A program made the position numbers and the translations under genes. This document shows, one piece after another, positions 34,805 through 42,322 of a DNA stretch of 64,000 nucleotides. Each line of letters begins with the position of its first letter. Position 1 is the first letter of the stretch. This DNA is from an uncultured Sphingomonas sp. (GTDB taxonomy: Bacteria; Pseudomonadota; Alphaproteobacteria; Sphingomonadales; Sphingomonadaceae): the NCBI GenBank assembly GCA_913775795.1, contig CAJYLT010000031.1:1-64000 (forward strand), read 5' to 3'. The notes below the pieces were generated by a model, which searched no databases, was not told the DNA's origin, and saw nothing but the letters and a program-made list of their open reading frames with translations.

Positions 34805-35749
34805 TCAGGCGATCGACGAGACCCGTCTTCCGTCCCCGTCGCCGCTGCGCACAATCTCGCGCGGCAGCGCCTGGACGTTGGCGGCGATCTGATGAAAATG
34901 CAGCTGATTGAAATAGAAATGATGCCGCCAAGCCTCGGACCCGCCCGGCAGGATCTGCCGGTCGAAATGAGGCCTGTCGATCTGCTGGAAATCCCCGCCA
35001 TAGCGGCAACCCAGCACCGACTTGGCATGTTCGCGAAACGCGCCGAACGGCGTATTGATGAGTGCCCTGGCCATCGCTGCCGACGGTGCCGGGTTGCCAA
35101 GCCCGGTCCGCCAATGGGTGCCTAGTTGCAGATCGACGGCGCGGCCCAGCTTGTGCGCCGAAAAGCCGGCGGGCGCGACGACCGCGCCGGAGACGGTCGC
35201 CCCTTCGAGCCGGAACAGCTGATTGACGAAGATGTAGATGCCGAGGCGTTCGGCCTTGTCGTTCATGCGGGCGATCGTGGCCGCGAACTCGCTGTCGGCG
35301 AGGCCGACCTGGCCGAGGGCGGGGACCAGGGTAACGAAGCCGATGCCGGGATAGGTGTTGGTCAGCATTGCAAAATTCACCGCTGCCAGTCGCCCGGTGA
35401 CGGTCAGCCGGTCTCGCGTCATCGTATCGAGCAGCGCCCAGGTCCTCGGGCCGACCGCGCCGTCGATCGCCATAGGCGTTGGGCTTCGCGTCAGGTAGGT
35501 GCCGCCTGCCGAGAGCCAGCCGGGCACGTTGCCCGCAAACCACTGCAACCGGCGCACTGCTTGCTCGGTCGCGGCATCGAATCGCCCGGCCAACATCGCG
35601 TCGCCCGGGCCGACAACGCCCACGCGCCTCAACTGGTCCTGCAACGCCCGGACCGTACGGGGTGCCGGAAAGGTTTTGGCCAGCTCGGCGTCGCTGTCCC
35701 TTACGCCGCGGCGGAGCGTCACATTGTGAGGATCGGTCGCAGCATTCAT
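34805..35749 (-). CDS. Peptidoglycan-binding M15 (VanY-like) peptidase, candidate T6SS effector
   Basis: This 314-residue protein has no signal peptide (it starts MNAATDPHNVTL). An N-terminal peptidoglycan-binding-like region (about residues 35-110) contains GRFDAATEQAVRRLQ and IDGAVGPRTW. The C-terminal part has an M15 D,D-/L,D-carboxypeptidase signature: SAHKLGRAVDLQLG (SxHxxGxAxD) and DRPHFD for the third zinc ligand. It should therefore cut stem peptides. The start overlaps the tagH stop (ATGA), placing it last in the vgrG block. A wall enzyme made without a Sec signal next to vgrG is best explained as T6SS cargo. An alternative is a wall-opening assembly factor. No obvious immunity gene is adjacent. 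Confidence 0.85.
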   Translation of the reverse strand: MNAATDPHNVTLRRGVRDSDAELAKTFPAPRTVRALQDQLRRVGVVGPGDAMLAGRFDAATEQAVRRLQWFAGNVPGWLSAGGTYLTRSPTPMAIDGAVGPRTWALLDTMTRDRLTVTGRLAAVNFAMLTNTYPGIGFVTLVPALGQVGLADSEFAATIARMNDKAERLGIYIFVNQLFRLEGATVSGAVVAPAGFSAHKLGRAVDLQLGTHWRTGLGNPAPSAAMARALINTPFGAFREHAKSVLGCRYGGDFQQIDRPHFDRQILPGGSEAWRHHFYFNQLHFHQIAANVQALPREIVRSGDGDGRRVSSIA

Positions 35750-37113
35750 CGCCGCGCCGCCTCGTCATAGGCCTTGCGGAACTCGGCGGCGAAGACGTCC
35801 ATGAAGGCTTCGTCCGACCCCTTCGCGACGCCCGAGAATTCGCGTTCATAGGCCTGCCACAGCGCCGCATCGCGCGCGCCCGGCAGGATGCGCGACAGCA
35901 AGCCGCGCTTTTCGGCGCGGCCGCGGATCGCGGTGGGGGAGAAACGGTCGAGGGTAGCGCGCAGCGCGCCCTGCATCGCCTTCAGCGTCGCGAGCTGATG
36001 CGCCTGCAGGTCGACGAACGCATCCTCGATCGCGCGGTCGCTGGTCATGAAGCCGCGCTCGGGCGGGCGCAGCAACTGGGCGATCGCCTGCTCCGGCGTG
36101 CGTGCGAACTTAAGCGGATTGTTGCCGTCGAACTGGAGTGCGGTCCGCGCCGCACCCATCTGTGCCTTGGCGCGCGTCCGCGCTTCCAGCATCACGACCA
36201 TCCCCGCGACCAACCGGCGAAGGAGCGTTCCTGCGGCCGCGGCGACTGCGGCATCGTCGGGGAGCATCTGCCGATCGACGCCGGCGGCCTGCGCCAGCGC
36301 GGCGGCAAAGGCGGGCGTCGCCGCGTTCCGGGGATCGGGAGCGGCCGGTGCGGTAAGTGCAGGTGCCGCGGCGGGGGCGGGAGATGCGACGGGCGCGGGC
36401 GGCGTGACGGGCGACGGCGCGCCGAAGCCGCCGCGTGCCCAGTCGACGGTATTGCTGGCGGCAAGCTCGCCCCAGATGTCGGCCGCGGCGGGCGGCGCGG
36501 CGGGTGCCGGCGTGCTCGACCAGCCGGATGCCGGCTCCGCCGTCTCGACCGGGGGCGACCAGCCGGCCCAGTCGCCGCGCGGTTCGGCCGGAGCAGGCGA
36601 CGATGGCGTCCAGTCTTCGCCGCCTGAGGCTGGCGGCGGCGCCCAGCGCGCCGACATCGCGCCCATGCCGCTGATCTCCGCCTGCGGCGTGCGCCGGTCC
36701 CAGCTTGCCGGATCGACGCCCACGGGCCCGGCGCCGAGATGCGAATCCCAGCCGCCCCAACCGCCCTGAACCTCCGCCGCGGCGGGCGGCGCCGCGTTCG
36801 CCTGCACCGCCAGCGCGACACGCACGCGATAGCGGCCGACGCCGATCACGTCGCCGTCGTTCAGCACCCGCGGGCCGGTCAGCCGTGCACCGTTGACCGT
36901 GGTGCCATTGGTGCTCGTGTCGACGAGCAGATAGGCGTTGCCGCGGAAATCGACCTCGCAGTGGCGCGAGGAAACGACCTTTTCGGGGTCGGGCAGCGTC
37001 CAGTCGACGGTCGGAGCCCGGCCGATGATTGCACCGCGCCGGTCGAGCGACAACGCCGGCACCGCACCGCCGCCAGCGGCGAAGGGATCCTCCAGCGTCA
37101 GGGTCAGCGCCAT
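35746..37113 (-). CDS. tagH: T6SS FHA-domain protein TagH
   Basis: This 455-residue protein has an N-terminal forkhead-associated domain (about residues 1-100) with RRGAIIGRA, SSRHCEVDF and STNGTTVNG, which recognise phosphothreonine. A long Pro/Ala/Trp-rich linker (about 110-265) leads to the C-terminal T6SS domain (about 270-455) with ALQFDGNNPLKF, a family hallmark. It is the target of PpkA and PppA and relays the switch to the TssLM complex. The ATG at 37113 shares one base with the stop of the preceding gene (TGATG). The longer open frame to 37629 is a shadow. Confidence 0.93.
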   Translation of the reverse strand: MALTLTLEDPFAAGGGAVPALSLDRRGAIIGRAPTVDWTLPDPEKVVSSRHCEVDFRGNAYLLVDTSTNGTTVNGARLTGPRVLNDGDVIGVGRYRVRVALAVQANAAPPAAAEVQGGWGGWDSHLGAGPVGVDPASWDRRTPQAEISGMGAMSARWAPPPASGGEDWTPSSPAPAEPRGDWAGWSPPVETAEPASGWSSTPAPAAPPAAADIWGELAASNTVDWARGGFGAPSPVTPPAPVASPAPAAAPALTAPAAPDPRNAATPAFAAALAQAAGVDRQMLPDDAAVAAAAGTLLRRLVAGMVVMLEARTRAKAQMGAARTALQFDGNNPLKFARTPEQAIAQLLRPPERGFMTSDRAIEDAFVDLQAHQLATLKAMQGALRATLDRFSPTAIRGRAEKRGLLSRILPGARDAALWQAYEREFSGVAKGSDEAFMDVFAAEFRKAYDEAARR

Positions 37114-37667
37114 CACGTGTCGCCGTTCGCCAGGCGGTCGCCCGCTTCCAGTGCGGCGGCCAGGGCGGCGGCGGGATCGGGCGTGCGATGCGCCGCGGCC
37201 AGGATCGCGCCAGCGGCGCCGGTGGCGCAAAGCGCCGGGTCGGGATGGACGGGCTCCAGCCCCTCGGGCGCGATCGACCCGCCCGAAAAGAACAGCGCCG
37301 CCCCGAGGAACCGGACGGGGCCCGCCGCCGGCTCGCAGCGTGCCCAGGCCGCACGGCGGAGCATGTCGTCGGGCGCCTGAAGCCAGCGGGCCACGGCATC
37401 GAGTGCTTCGCGCGCGTCCGCGGTCGCGGCGCCGCACCGCTCGACCGTCCCGGCAGCCCAGGCGACCGCCTCGTGCCGGGGGAGTGCAAGCGCGAGATAG
37501 CGCACCGCGATGCTGAGATCGCCGGTGGCGACCCGCGCCGCCCACCAGTCGCGCGGCGGCAGCCCACGGTCGGCATCGGCGATGAATACGTCGTCGAGCA
37601 TCCCGGCGATCTGCCCCGCCTCGGTCCACTTGACCCGGTTCCAGCGCGGTGCGGGGGGCATGATCAC
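37113..37667 (-). CDS. T6SS-associated small helical protein (DUF6931-like)
   Basis: This 184-residue soluble protein lies between vgrG and tagH with overlaps on both sides (ATGA with vgrG, TGATG with tagH). It is Ala-rich and predicted largely helical, with RDWWAARVATGDLSIAVRYLA and AAWARCEPAAGPVRFLGAALF as the most family-like stretches. The position and pattern resemble DUF6931 proteins found next to vgrG/tagH in other T6SS loci; that assignment is from memory and moderate. No catalytic motif or signal peptide is visible. It might be a loading adaptor for VgrG or for the downstream M15 protein. Confidence 0.7.
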   Translation of the reverse strand: MIMPPAPRWNRVKWTEAGQIAGMLDDVFIADADRGLPPRDWWAARVATGDLSIAVRYLALALPRHEAVAWAAGTVERCGAATADAREALDAVARWLQAPDDMLRRAAWARCEPAAGPVRFLGAALFFSGGSIAPEGLEPVHPDPALCATGAAGAILAAAHRTPDPAAALAAALEAGDRLANGDT

Positions 37668-39646
37668 GTGTTGATCATGGTCATGCCGCCCTTCAGGTTC
37701 AGCATGCCGTCGCCGTTCACGTTCGTCATCGTGCCCTTCACGTCGACCTGCATCCCGGCCTTGAGCAGTGCCTGGAGCGCGGCCTTCACGTTGATGGCGG
37801 TGGGATCTATGACGATCGTCGAGTCGCCGACCTTGAGCGTGATGCGCGTGCCGGCCTCGATATCGATCGTGGTGCCGGCCTTGATCTTCAGCGCCTGGCC
37901 GACCTCGAGCGTGTCGTCCTTCGTTACCTGGACCGAGCGGGAGGCGCCGATCTTGCCCTTCTGATTGTGCTTCACGTCCTCGCTATGGTCGTTGCCCACG
38001 CGCGTCTCGCGATCGAGGCCGACATGATGCGTCTCGCAGTGGCGCACGCGAAGGTTCATGTCGCGCTCGGCATGAAGAAAGACCTCCTCCTTGCCGCCCT
38101 TGTCCTCGAACCGCAGTTCGTTGACGCCGGGCGCACCGGTATCGAGCGCCATCGCCTTGCCCAGATTGCCGGGCGCGCCGTACCGCTTGGTTCGCCAGAG
38201 CGCGCGCGTCTTGTGCTCGGGCAGTGGATAGATCGGGCGATGCAGGCTGTTGAAGACGCGGCCCGTCACGATCGGACGATCCGGATCGCCATGCAGGAAG
38301 TCGACGATCACCTCATGCCCGACGCGCGGCAGGATGAGGTTGCCGAGCCCGCCCGTCTGCGACACGCGGATCCAGCAGGTCGCCCGCTCGCCCGGCGTAT
38401 CGGCGCGATCCCAGTGGAAGCGCACCTTCACCCGGCCATATTCGTCGGTGTAGATCTCCTCGCCCGCGGGGCCGGTCACGACTGCGGTTTCGGGGCCGGT
38501 CACCACGGGGCGCGGCGCGCGCAGCGGCGACCGGAACACGGTGGCCGCAGGAATCGCCTCGATCGTCACGCGGCTGTCGCCCCCGCCGACGCCCGAGCGA
38601 TAGGTCTCGGCGGCGACGACATGGTGGGTGCGCACGATCAGATAATCGGTGTTGAAGCGGTCGTTGGGGTGTTGCTTTATCGCGACGATCGAGCCGGGTA
38701 CGGCGCCCAGCGCCTGGCTTTCGCCGGTATAGAGCTTGCGTTCGGCGCGCTCCGCCTCGATCGCCACGTCGCTCAGCGGCTTCCCGTTGCCCTCCTCGGC
38801 GTAGCGGCCGGGCCAGAGATAGACCTCTCCCTCGTCGCAGGCGTGCGCCGCTTCCCGGCTCGATGCGACCTCGAGCGGGCGTTCCGCCTTGGCGAAGTTC
38901 CAGTCGCGCATCGTCACCCGCGACTGTGCGGTGGTCGCGACGCGCTCGTGCCAGCTGTGCAGGTCGTCGACCGCCAGTGCACGGGTATTGGCGTTGCTCA
39001 TCGATCCGCTCTTCGGATTGAAGATCAGGGTGGCGGGATCCCCCTTCTTGTGGGCCGAAGGTGCCTCGCACAGCACCATCTCGTGTTCGTCGCGCGTGTG
39101 GCGGAAGAAATAATAGATTCCCTCTTCCTCCATCAACCGGGAGAGGAAGGCGAAGTCGCTCTCGCCATATTGCACGCAATACCCGCGCGGCGCGTGCGTG
39201 CGCGACAGGCGGGAATAGTCGACCTTGGCGTTGCCGCTGGGTTCGAGCACCGCCTTGATGATGTCGACGACGCTGCGATCCTGGAAGATCGCGAAGCTCC
39301 GATTGCCGGCGAGAAGCTGCGTCCACGGCCTCAGCGTCAGGCGATAGTGAAACCCCTCGCCATCCTCATGGAGATATTCGCCCGCGACCATGATCCCGTG
39401 GAAATGGCGCTGGAGTGTGCCGTCCTGTGCGATCGCGATCGCGACCGGCTTGCCCAGATGCGGCAGCAGATCGACCTCGCCCAGCGGCGCGAACACGTCG
39501 ACCAGCGCCGTGAACGGCGTGCCGAGGCCTTCCTGCGCCTCCAGCCGGCGGAGGCGTATCTGCTCGCCGCCGATATCGATCGAAAGGCGCGCTTGACGTT
39601 CCACCCCTGGCGTCCCCCCGCTTGCGCCGGCCGGTTGCCGACGCAT
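37664..39646 (-). CDS. vgrG: T6SS spike protein VgrG (TssI)
   Basis: This 660-residue protein carries the gp27-like head (about residues 20-370: FHGIMVAGEYL, SDFAFLSRLMEEEGIYYFF) and the gp5-like OB/needle (about 390-600: DEYGRVKVRFHWDR, GNLILPRVGHEVIVDF, DRPIVTGRVFNS). A short beta tail ends with repeats of KxGxxV/TN. There is no extra C-terminal effector domain, so it is a plain, non-evolved VgrG. The ATG at 39646 (MRRQPAGASGG) is chosen because the longer frame to 39724 would run through the promoter palindrome; the Shine-Dalgarno sequence is weak either way. It heads a minus-strand operon with the DUF6931-like gene, tagH and the M15 gene. Confidence 0.95.
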   Translation of the reverse strand: MRRQPAGASGGTPGVERQARLSIDIGGEQIRLRRLEAQEGLGTPFTALVDVFAPLGEVDLLPHLGKPVAIAIAQDGTLQRHFHGIMVAGEYLHEDGEGFHYRLTLRPWTQLLAGNRSFAIFQDRSVVDIIKAVLEPSGNAKVDYSRLSRTHAPRGYCVQYGESDFAFLSRLMEEEGIYYFFRHTRDEHEMVLCEAPSAHKKGDPATLIFNPKSGSMSNANTRALAVDDLHSWHERVATTAQSRVTMRDWNFAKAERPLEVASSREAAHACDEGEVYLWPGRYAEEGNGKPLSDVAIEAERAERKLYTGESQALGAVPGSIVAIKQHPNDRFNTDYLIVRTHHVVAAETYRSGVGGGDSRVTIEAIPAATVFRSPLRAPRPVVTGPETAVVTGPAGEEIYTDEYGRVKVRFHWDRADTPGERATCWIRVSQTGGLGNLILPRVGHEVIVDFLHGDPDRPIVTGRVFNSLHRPIYPLPEHKTRALWRTKRYGAPGNLGKAMALDTGAPGVNELRFEDKGGKEEVFLHAERDMNLRVRHCETHHVGLDRETRVGNDHSEDVKHNQKGKIGASRSVQVTKDDTLEVGQALKIKAGTTIDIEAGTRITLKVGDSTIVIDPTAINVKAALQALLKAGMQVDVKGTMTNVNGDGMLNLKGGMTMINT

Positions 39647-39894
39647 CGTGCGAGTCTGTGCCGAAATCGGCCATCGCGCCGCACCCCATTTCCATGTCGG
39701 CCAACATGGCTTCGCAAGCGTCACCCATTTGGGTGATGCAGAGCCGGCAGGGTCGGCTCAAGATTTACGAAATCATCAAGGGTCTCGCGGGGGTCGCGGC
39801 GAGGCCGAGTCGAAAACAGGACAAGCAGAACGCCGCGCGTCGATTTGCGCAGCGACGGTCTGTGTCTTGAGACGTTCAACAGGGGATCTTGGTC
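39647..39894. promoter_or_regulatory. Divergent control region, vgrG / ompA-tssA operon
   Basis: This 248-bp region between divergent T6SS operons carries the repeated palindrome (39721-39736) and a second small inverted repeat, GATTTACGAAATC (39762-39774). If an activator bound the first palindrome at -42.5, transcription would begin near 39771 on the plus strand or near 39686 on the minus strand. No convincing -10 could be fixed by eye. Confidence 0.5.
39721..39739. promoter_or_regulatory. Inverted repeat TCACCCA-TT-TGGGTGA (operator candidate, copy 2)
   Basis: TCACCCATTTGGGTGATGC has 7-bp arms identical to those at 7953-7968, the same 2-bp spacer and the same trailing TGC. It lies 75 bp upstream of the vgrG start and about 160 bp upstream of the ompA-like gene, between two divergent T6SS operons. 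Confidence 0.6.
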
Positions 39895-40602
39895 ATGCGG
39901 TTCATTCTTTCGGCTGGTCTTGCAATGCCGCTGGTATTGTGGGCGGGCGGTGCCGCGGCGCAGTCGCGGCCGAGCGAGGGGGAGATCGCCTGCCAGCTCG
40001 GTGCCGCCGAATGCGCGGCCAAGCCGTCGACGTCCGAAGCCGACGACGGCAGCATGGTCGTCGAGGACGGGCAACGGCCATTCTGCCTGCCCGGCATGGC
40101 CTGCGCCCGCGGTCCGGCGCCGGCCGCGAACCGACAGGTCGCGCGCGCGGTGGGCACGGTCGGCAACCGGCCGGTTCCGACGCCGGGGCGCGCACGGCCG
40201 CTCGACCGCGGCCTTCGCGCGGTGCGGGCGAGTGCGCCGGTCGCGGCGCCGGGGCTGCGCCGGCCGGTCGGCACCGCCGACATGGCGCTGACCTTCGCCA
40301 ACAATTCGGCCGAGCTGTCGGCGGATGCGCGCGGGCGCATCGCGACCTTTGCCAAGGTGCTGAACAGTGGTTCGCTGAGCACCGCCGCGTTCCGCATCGA
40401 CGGCCATACCAACTCGGTCGGCTCGCGCGAGAGCAATCTCGACCTGTCGCGTCGCCGGGCCCAGGCAGTGGTCGACTACCTCGCCTCGCTGGGTGTGTCG
40501 CGCAGTCGGCTGGAGGCGGCGGGCCACGGCTTCGACGCGCCGCTGTCGGGCGCGCGGCCGCAGGATGCGGCGAACCGGCGGGTCGAGATCGTGAAGAAAT
40601 AG
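39895..40602 (+). CDS. OmpA-family periplasmic/outer-membrane protein of the T6SS locus
   Basis: This 235-residue protein has a signal peptide (residues 1-23, ending GGAAAQ; no lipobox Cys). A linker containing four Cys as two close pairs (about residues 34-71) is followed by a C-terminal OmpA peptidoglycan-binding domain (about 125-235: FANNSAELS, FRIDGHTNSVGS, NLDLSRRRA, NRRVEIVK). AGGGGA lies 8 bp before the ATG at 39895. It is placed 78 bp upstream of tssA in the same direction and would tether part of the T6SS envelope complex to the cell wall. It is not TssJ, which is a lipoprotein of another fold. Confidence 0.87.
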   Translation: MRFILSAGLAMPLVLWAGGAAAQSRPSEGEIACQLGAAECAAKPSTSEADDGSMVVEDGQRPFCLPGMACARGPAPAANRQVARAVGTVGNRPVPTPGRARPLDRGLRAVRASAPVAAPGLRRPVGTADMALTFANNSAELSADARGRIATFAKVLNSGSLSTAAFRIDGHTNSVGSRESNLDLSRRRAQAVVDYLASLGVSRSRLEAAGHGFDAPLSGARPQDAANRRVEIVKK

Positions 40603-40680
40603 ATCGTGACGGAATGATCGGCGGGAGCGCCGCGGCGGGGGTCGCGGCCTGATCGGCGGCGATGGGGTGGGGGTGAGCAG

Positions 40681-41706
40681 GTGGTCGACTGGGCCAGTCT
40701 CGTAGAGCCGTTGGAAGGCGATCCGGTCGGCCCGGACCTGTCCTATGACGCCGGGCGCGTGGCGATCGAGGACGCCTTTGCCACCTCCGCCAGCGGCGAG
40801 CGCGACGGGGAGGTCAACTGGCACGCGATCCTCGATCAGGTGCAGGCGCAGGCGGCACGGACCCGTGACCTTTGGCTCGGTATCTACTGGGCGCGGGCGG
40901 GGGCGATGGCAGGCTCGCTGGCGGCAGTGGCCGAGGGAACGCAACTGCTCGCCGGCCTCGCCGAAACGCATTGGGAGGGTGTTCACCCGCAGCTCGACGA
41001 GGTGGGGTTCCTCGGGCGAAAGAGCGCGTGCGACGGGCTGGCCCGACATGCCGAATTCGTACAGCCGCTGCGCCGCGTCGTGCTGATCGCGCATCCGCGG
41101 CTGGGCTCGTACAGCGCGTCCGACCTCGACCGCTTCGAGCAGGAGGGCGACGCGGCCGAGGGTTACGGCCTGTTCCGCGCCGCGATCGAGCAGATCGACG
41201 ACGAGACGATCGACGCCGCGATCGACACCCTCGATACGATCCGGGACGCGATCCGCCGTGTCGACCGCGTGCTGACCGACAATGCCGGCGATGATACGGG
41301 AACCGACTTCGCGCCGACCTATCAGGTGCTGGCACAGATGCGCGCGGGGCTTGCCCGCCACTCACGCACCGCACAAGCCGCCGCTGCGGTCGATGCCGCT
41401 GACGAGGGCGGCAGGGCAGTGGGCGTCGCCGACCCCGGTACCCCGGGCACGGCAGCGCCGGGCGGCGGTTTCGCCGCAGGGCGGATCGAGACGCGCGACG
41501 ACGTGCTGCGCGCGCTCGATGCGGTCGCCGATTACTATCGCCGGCGCGAACCCGGCAGTGCAGTACCACTGGCGCTGCGCCGGGCGCGCGAATGGGTGCC
41601 CAAGAGCTTTATCGAAGTGCTGGCCGACATCGCGCCCGCCAGCATGGACGACGCGCGCCGCGTGCTCATGTCCCAGAGCATGATCGCCGAGGCGGGCGTC
41701 GAATGA
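40681..41706 (+). CDS. tssA: T6SS protein TssA (ImpA N-terminal domain)
   Basis: This 341-residue protein begins at GTG. The ImpA_N domain occupies about residues 5-130 with GPDLSYDAG and the family phrase AETHWEGVHPQLDE. The C-terminal part ends in a helical segment (VPKSFIEVLADIAP, then LMSQSMIAE) like short TssA proteins that act at the baseplate and guide tail polymerisation. It is 43 bp upstream of tssB. The ribosome-binding site is GGGTGAG. The assignment is secure; the exact TssA subclass is inferred from length only. Confidence 0.93.
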   Translation: MVDWASLVEPLEGDPVGPDLSYDAGRVAIEDAFATSASGERDGEVNWHAILDQVQAQAARTRDLWLGIYWARAGAMAGSLAAVAEGTQLLAGLAETHWEGVHPQLDEVGFLGRKSACDGLARHAEFVQPLRRVVLIAHPRLGSYSASDLDRFEQEGDAAEGYGLFRAAIEQIDDETIDAAIDTLDTIRDAIRRVDRVLTDNAGDDTGTDFAPTYQVLAQMRAGLARHSRTAQAAAAVDAADEGGRAVGVADPGTPGTAAPGGGFAAGRIETRDDVLRALDAVADYYRRREPGSAVPLALRRAREWVPKSFIEVLADIAPASMDDARRVLMSQSMIAEAGVE

Positions 41707-41749
41707 CCCGCCGCCAATCCCATCCGGACGTTTGACCAGGAGACCGTTG

Positions 41750-42295
41750 ATGTCGAAGAGCGGACAGCGCTTCATCAAGGAAAACCGCGCACCGCGCGTC
41801 CACATCGAATATGAGGTGGAGACGTTCGGCGCCAAGGAAAAAGTGTCGCTTCCCTTCGTCATGGGGGTGATGAGCGACCTGTCGGGCAAGAGCCATGTCG
41901 AGAAGAAGACGCTCGACAAGCGCGACTTCCTCGACATCGACATGGACAATTTCGAGAGCCGCATGGCCGCGATCGCCCCGCGCGCCGCCTTTCAGGTCGA
42001 GAATACGCTGACCGGCGAGGGGCAGATGTCGGTCGACCTCACCTTCTCGAAGATGGAGGATTTCTCGCCCGGCGCGATCGCCAAGCGGGTGCCGGCGCTC
42101 GCCAAGCTGCTCGAGGCGCGCGAGCAGCTCAACGACCTCATGCTCTACATGGACGGCAAGGACGGTGCGCAGGACCTGCTCGACAAGGTGCTGCGCGACC
42201 CCGACCTGTTGAAGGCGCTGGCCGCCGCGCGGCCGGGCGAGGGCGCCGCCCCGCTGCCGCCCGCGGCGGCCGCCGACGAGCAGCCCGCTTCCTGA
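41750..42295 (+). CDS. tssB: T6SS contractile sheath small subunit TssB
   Basis: This 181-residue protein starts at 41750 with CAGGAGA upstream; the longer frame from 41732 lacks a good site. Family segments are RAPRVHIEYEVE, LPFVMGVMSDLSG and FLDIDMDNFESRM. An Ala/Pro-rich tail follows LLKALAAA. TssB and TssC form the contractile sheath around Hcp. It is immediately upstream of tssC (27-bp gap with CGGAG). Confidence 0.96.
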   Translation: MSKSGQRFIKENRAPRVHIEYEVETFGAKEKVSLPFVMGVMSDLSGKSHVEKKTLDKRDFLDIDMDNFESRMAAIAPRAAFQVENTLTGEGQMSVDLTFSKMEDFSPGAIAKRVPALAKLLEAREQLNDLMLYMDGKDGAQDLLDKVLRDPDLLKALAAARPGEGAAPLPPAAAADEQPAS

Positions 42296-42322
42296 TTTCG
42301 ACCCCGCACGGAGTAGCACGAC

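Noticed and set aside
39366..39761. Alternative 131-codon gene overlapping the vgrG start
   Set aside because: Out of frame with VgrG, without a domain, and covering the promoter palindrome.
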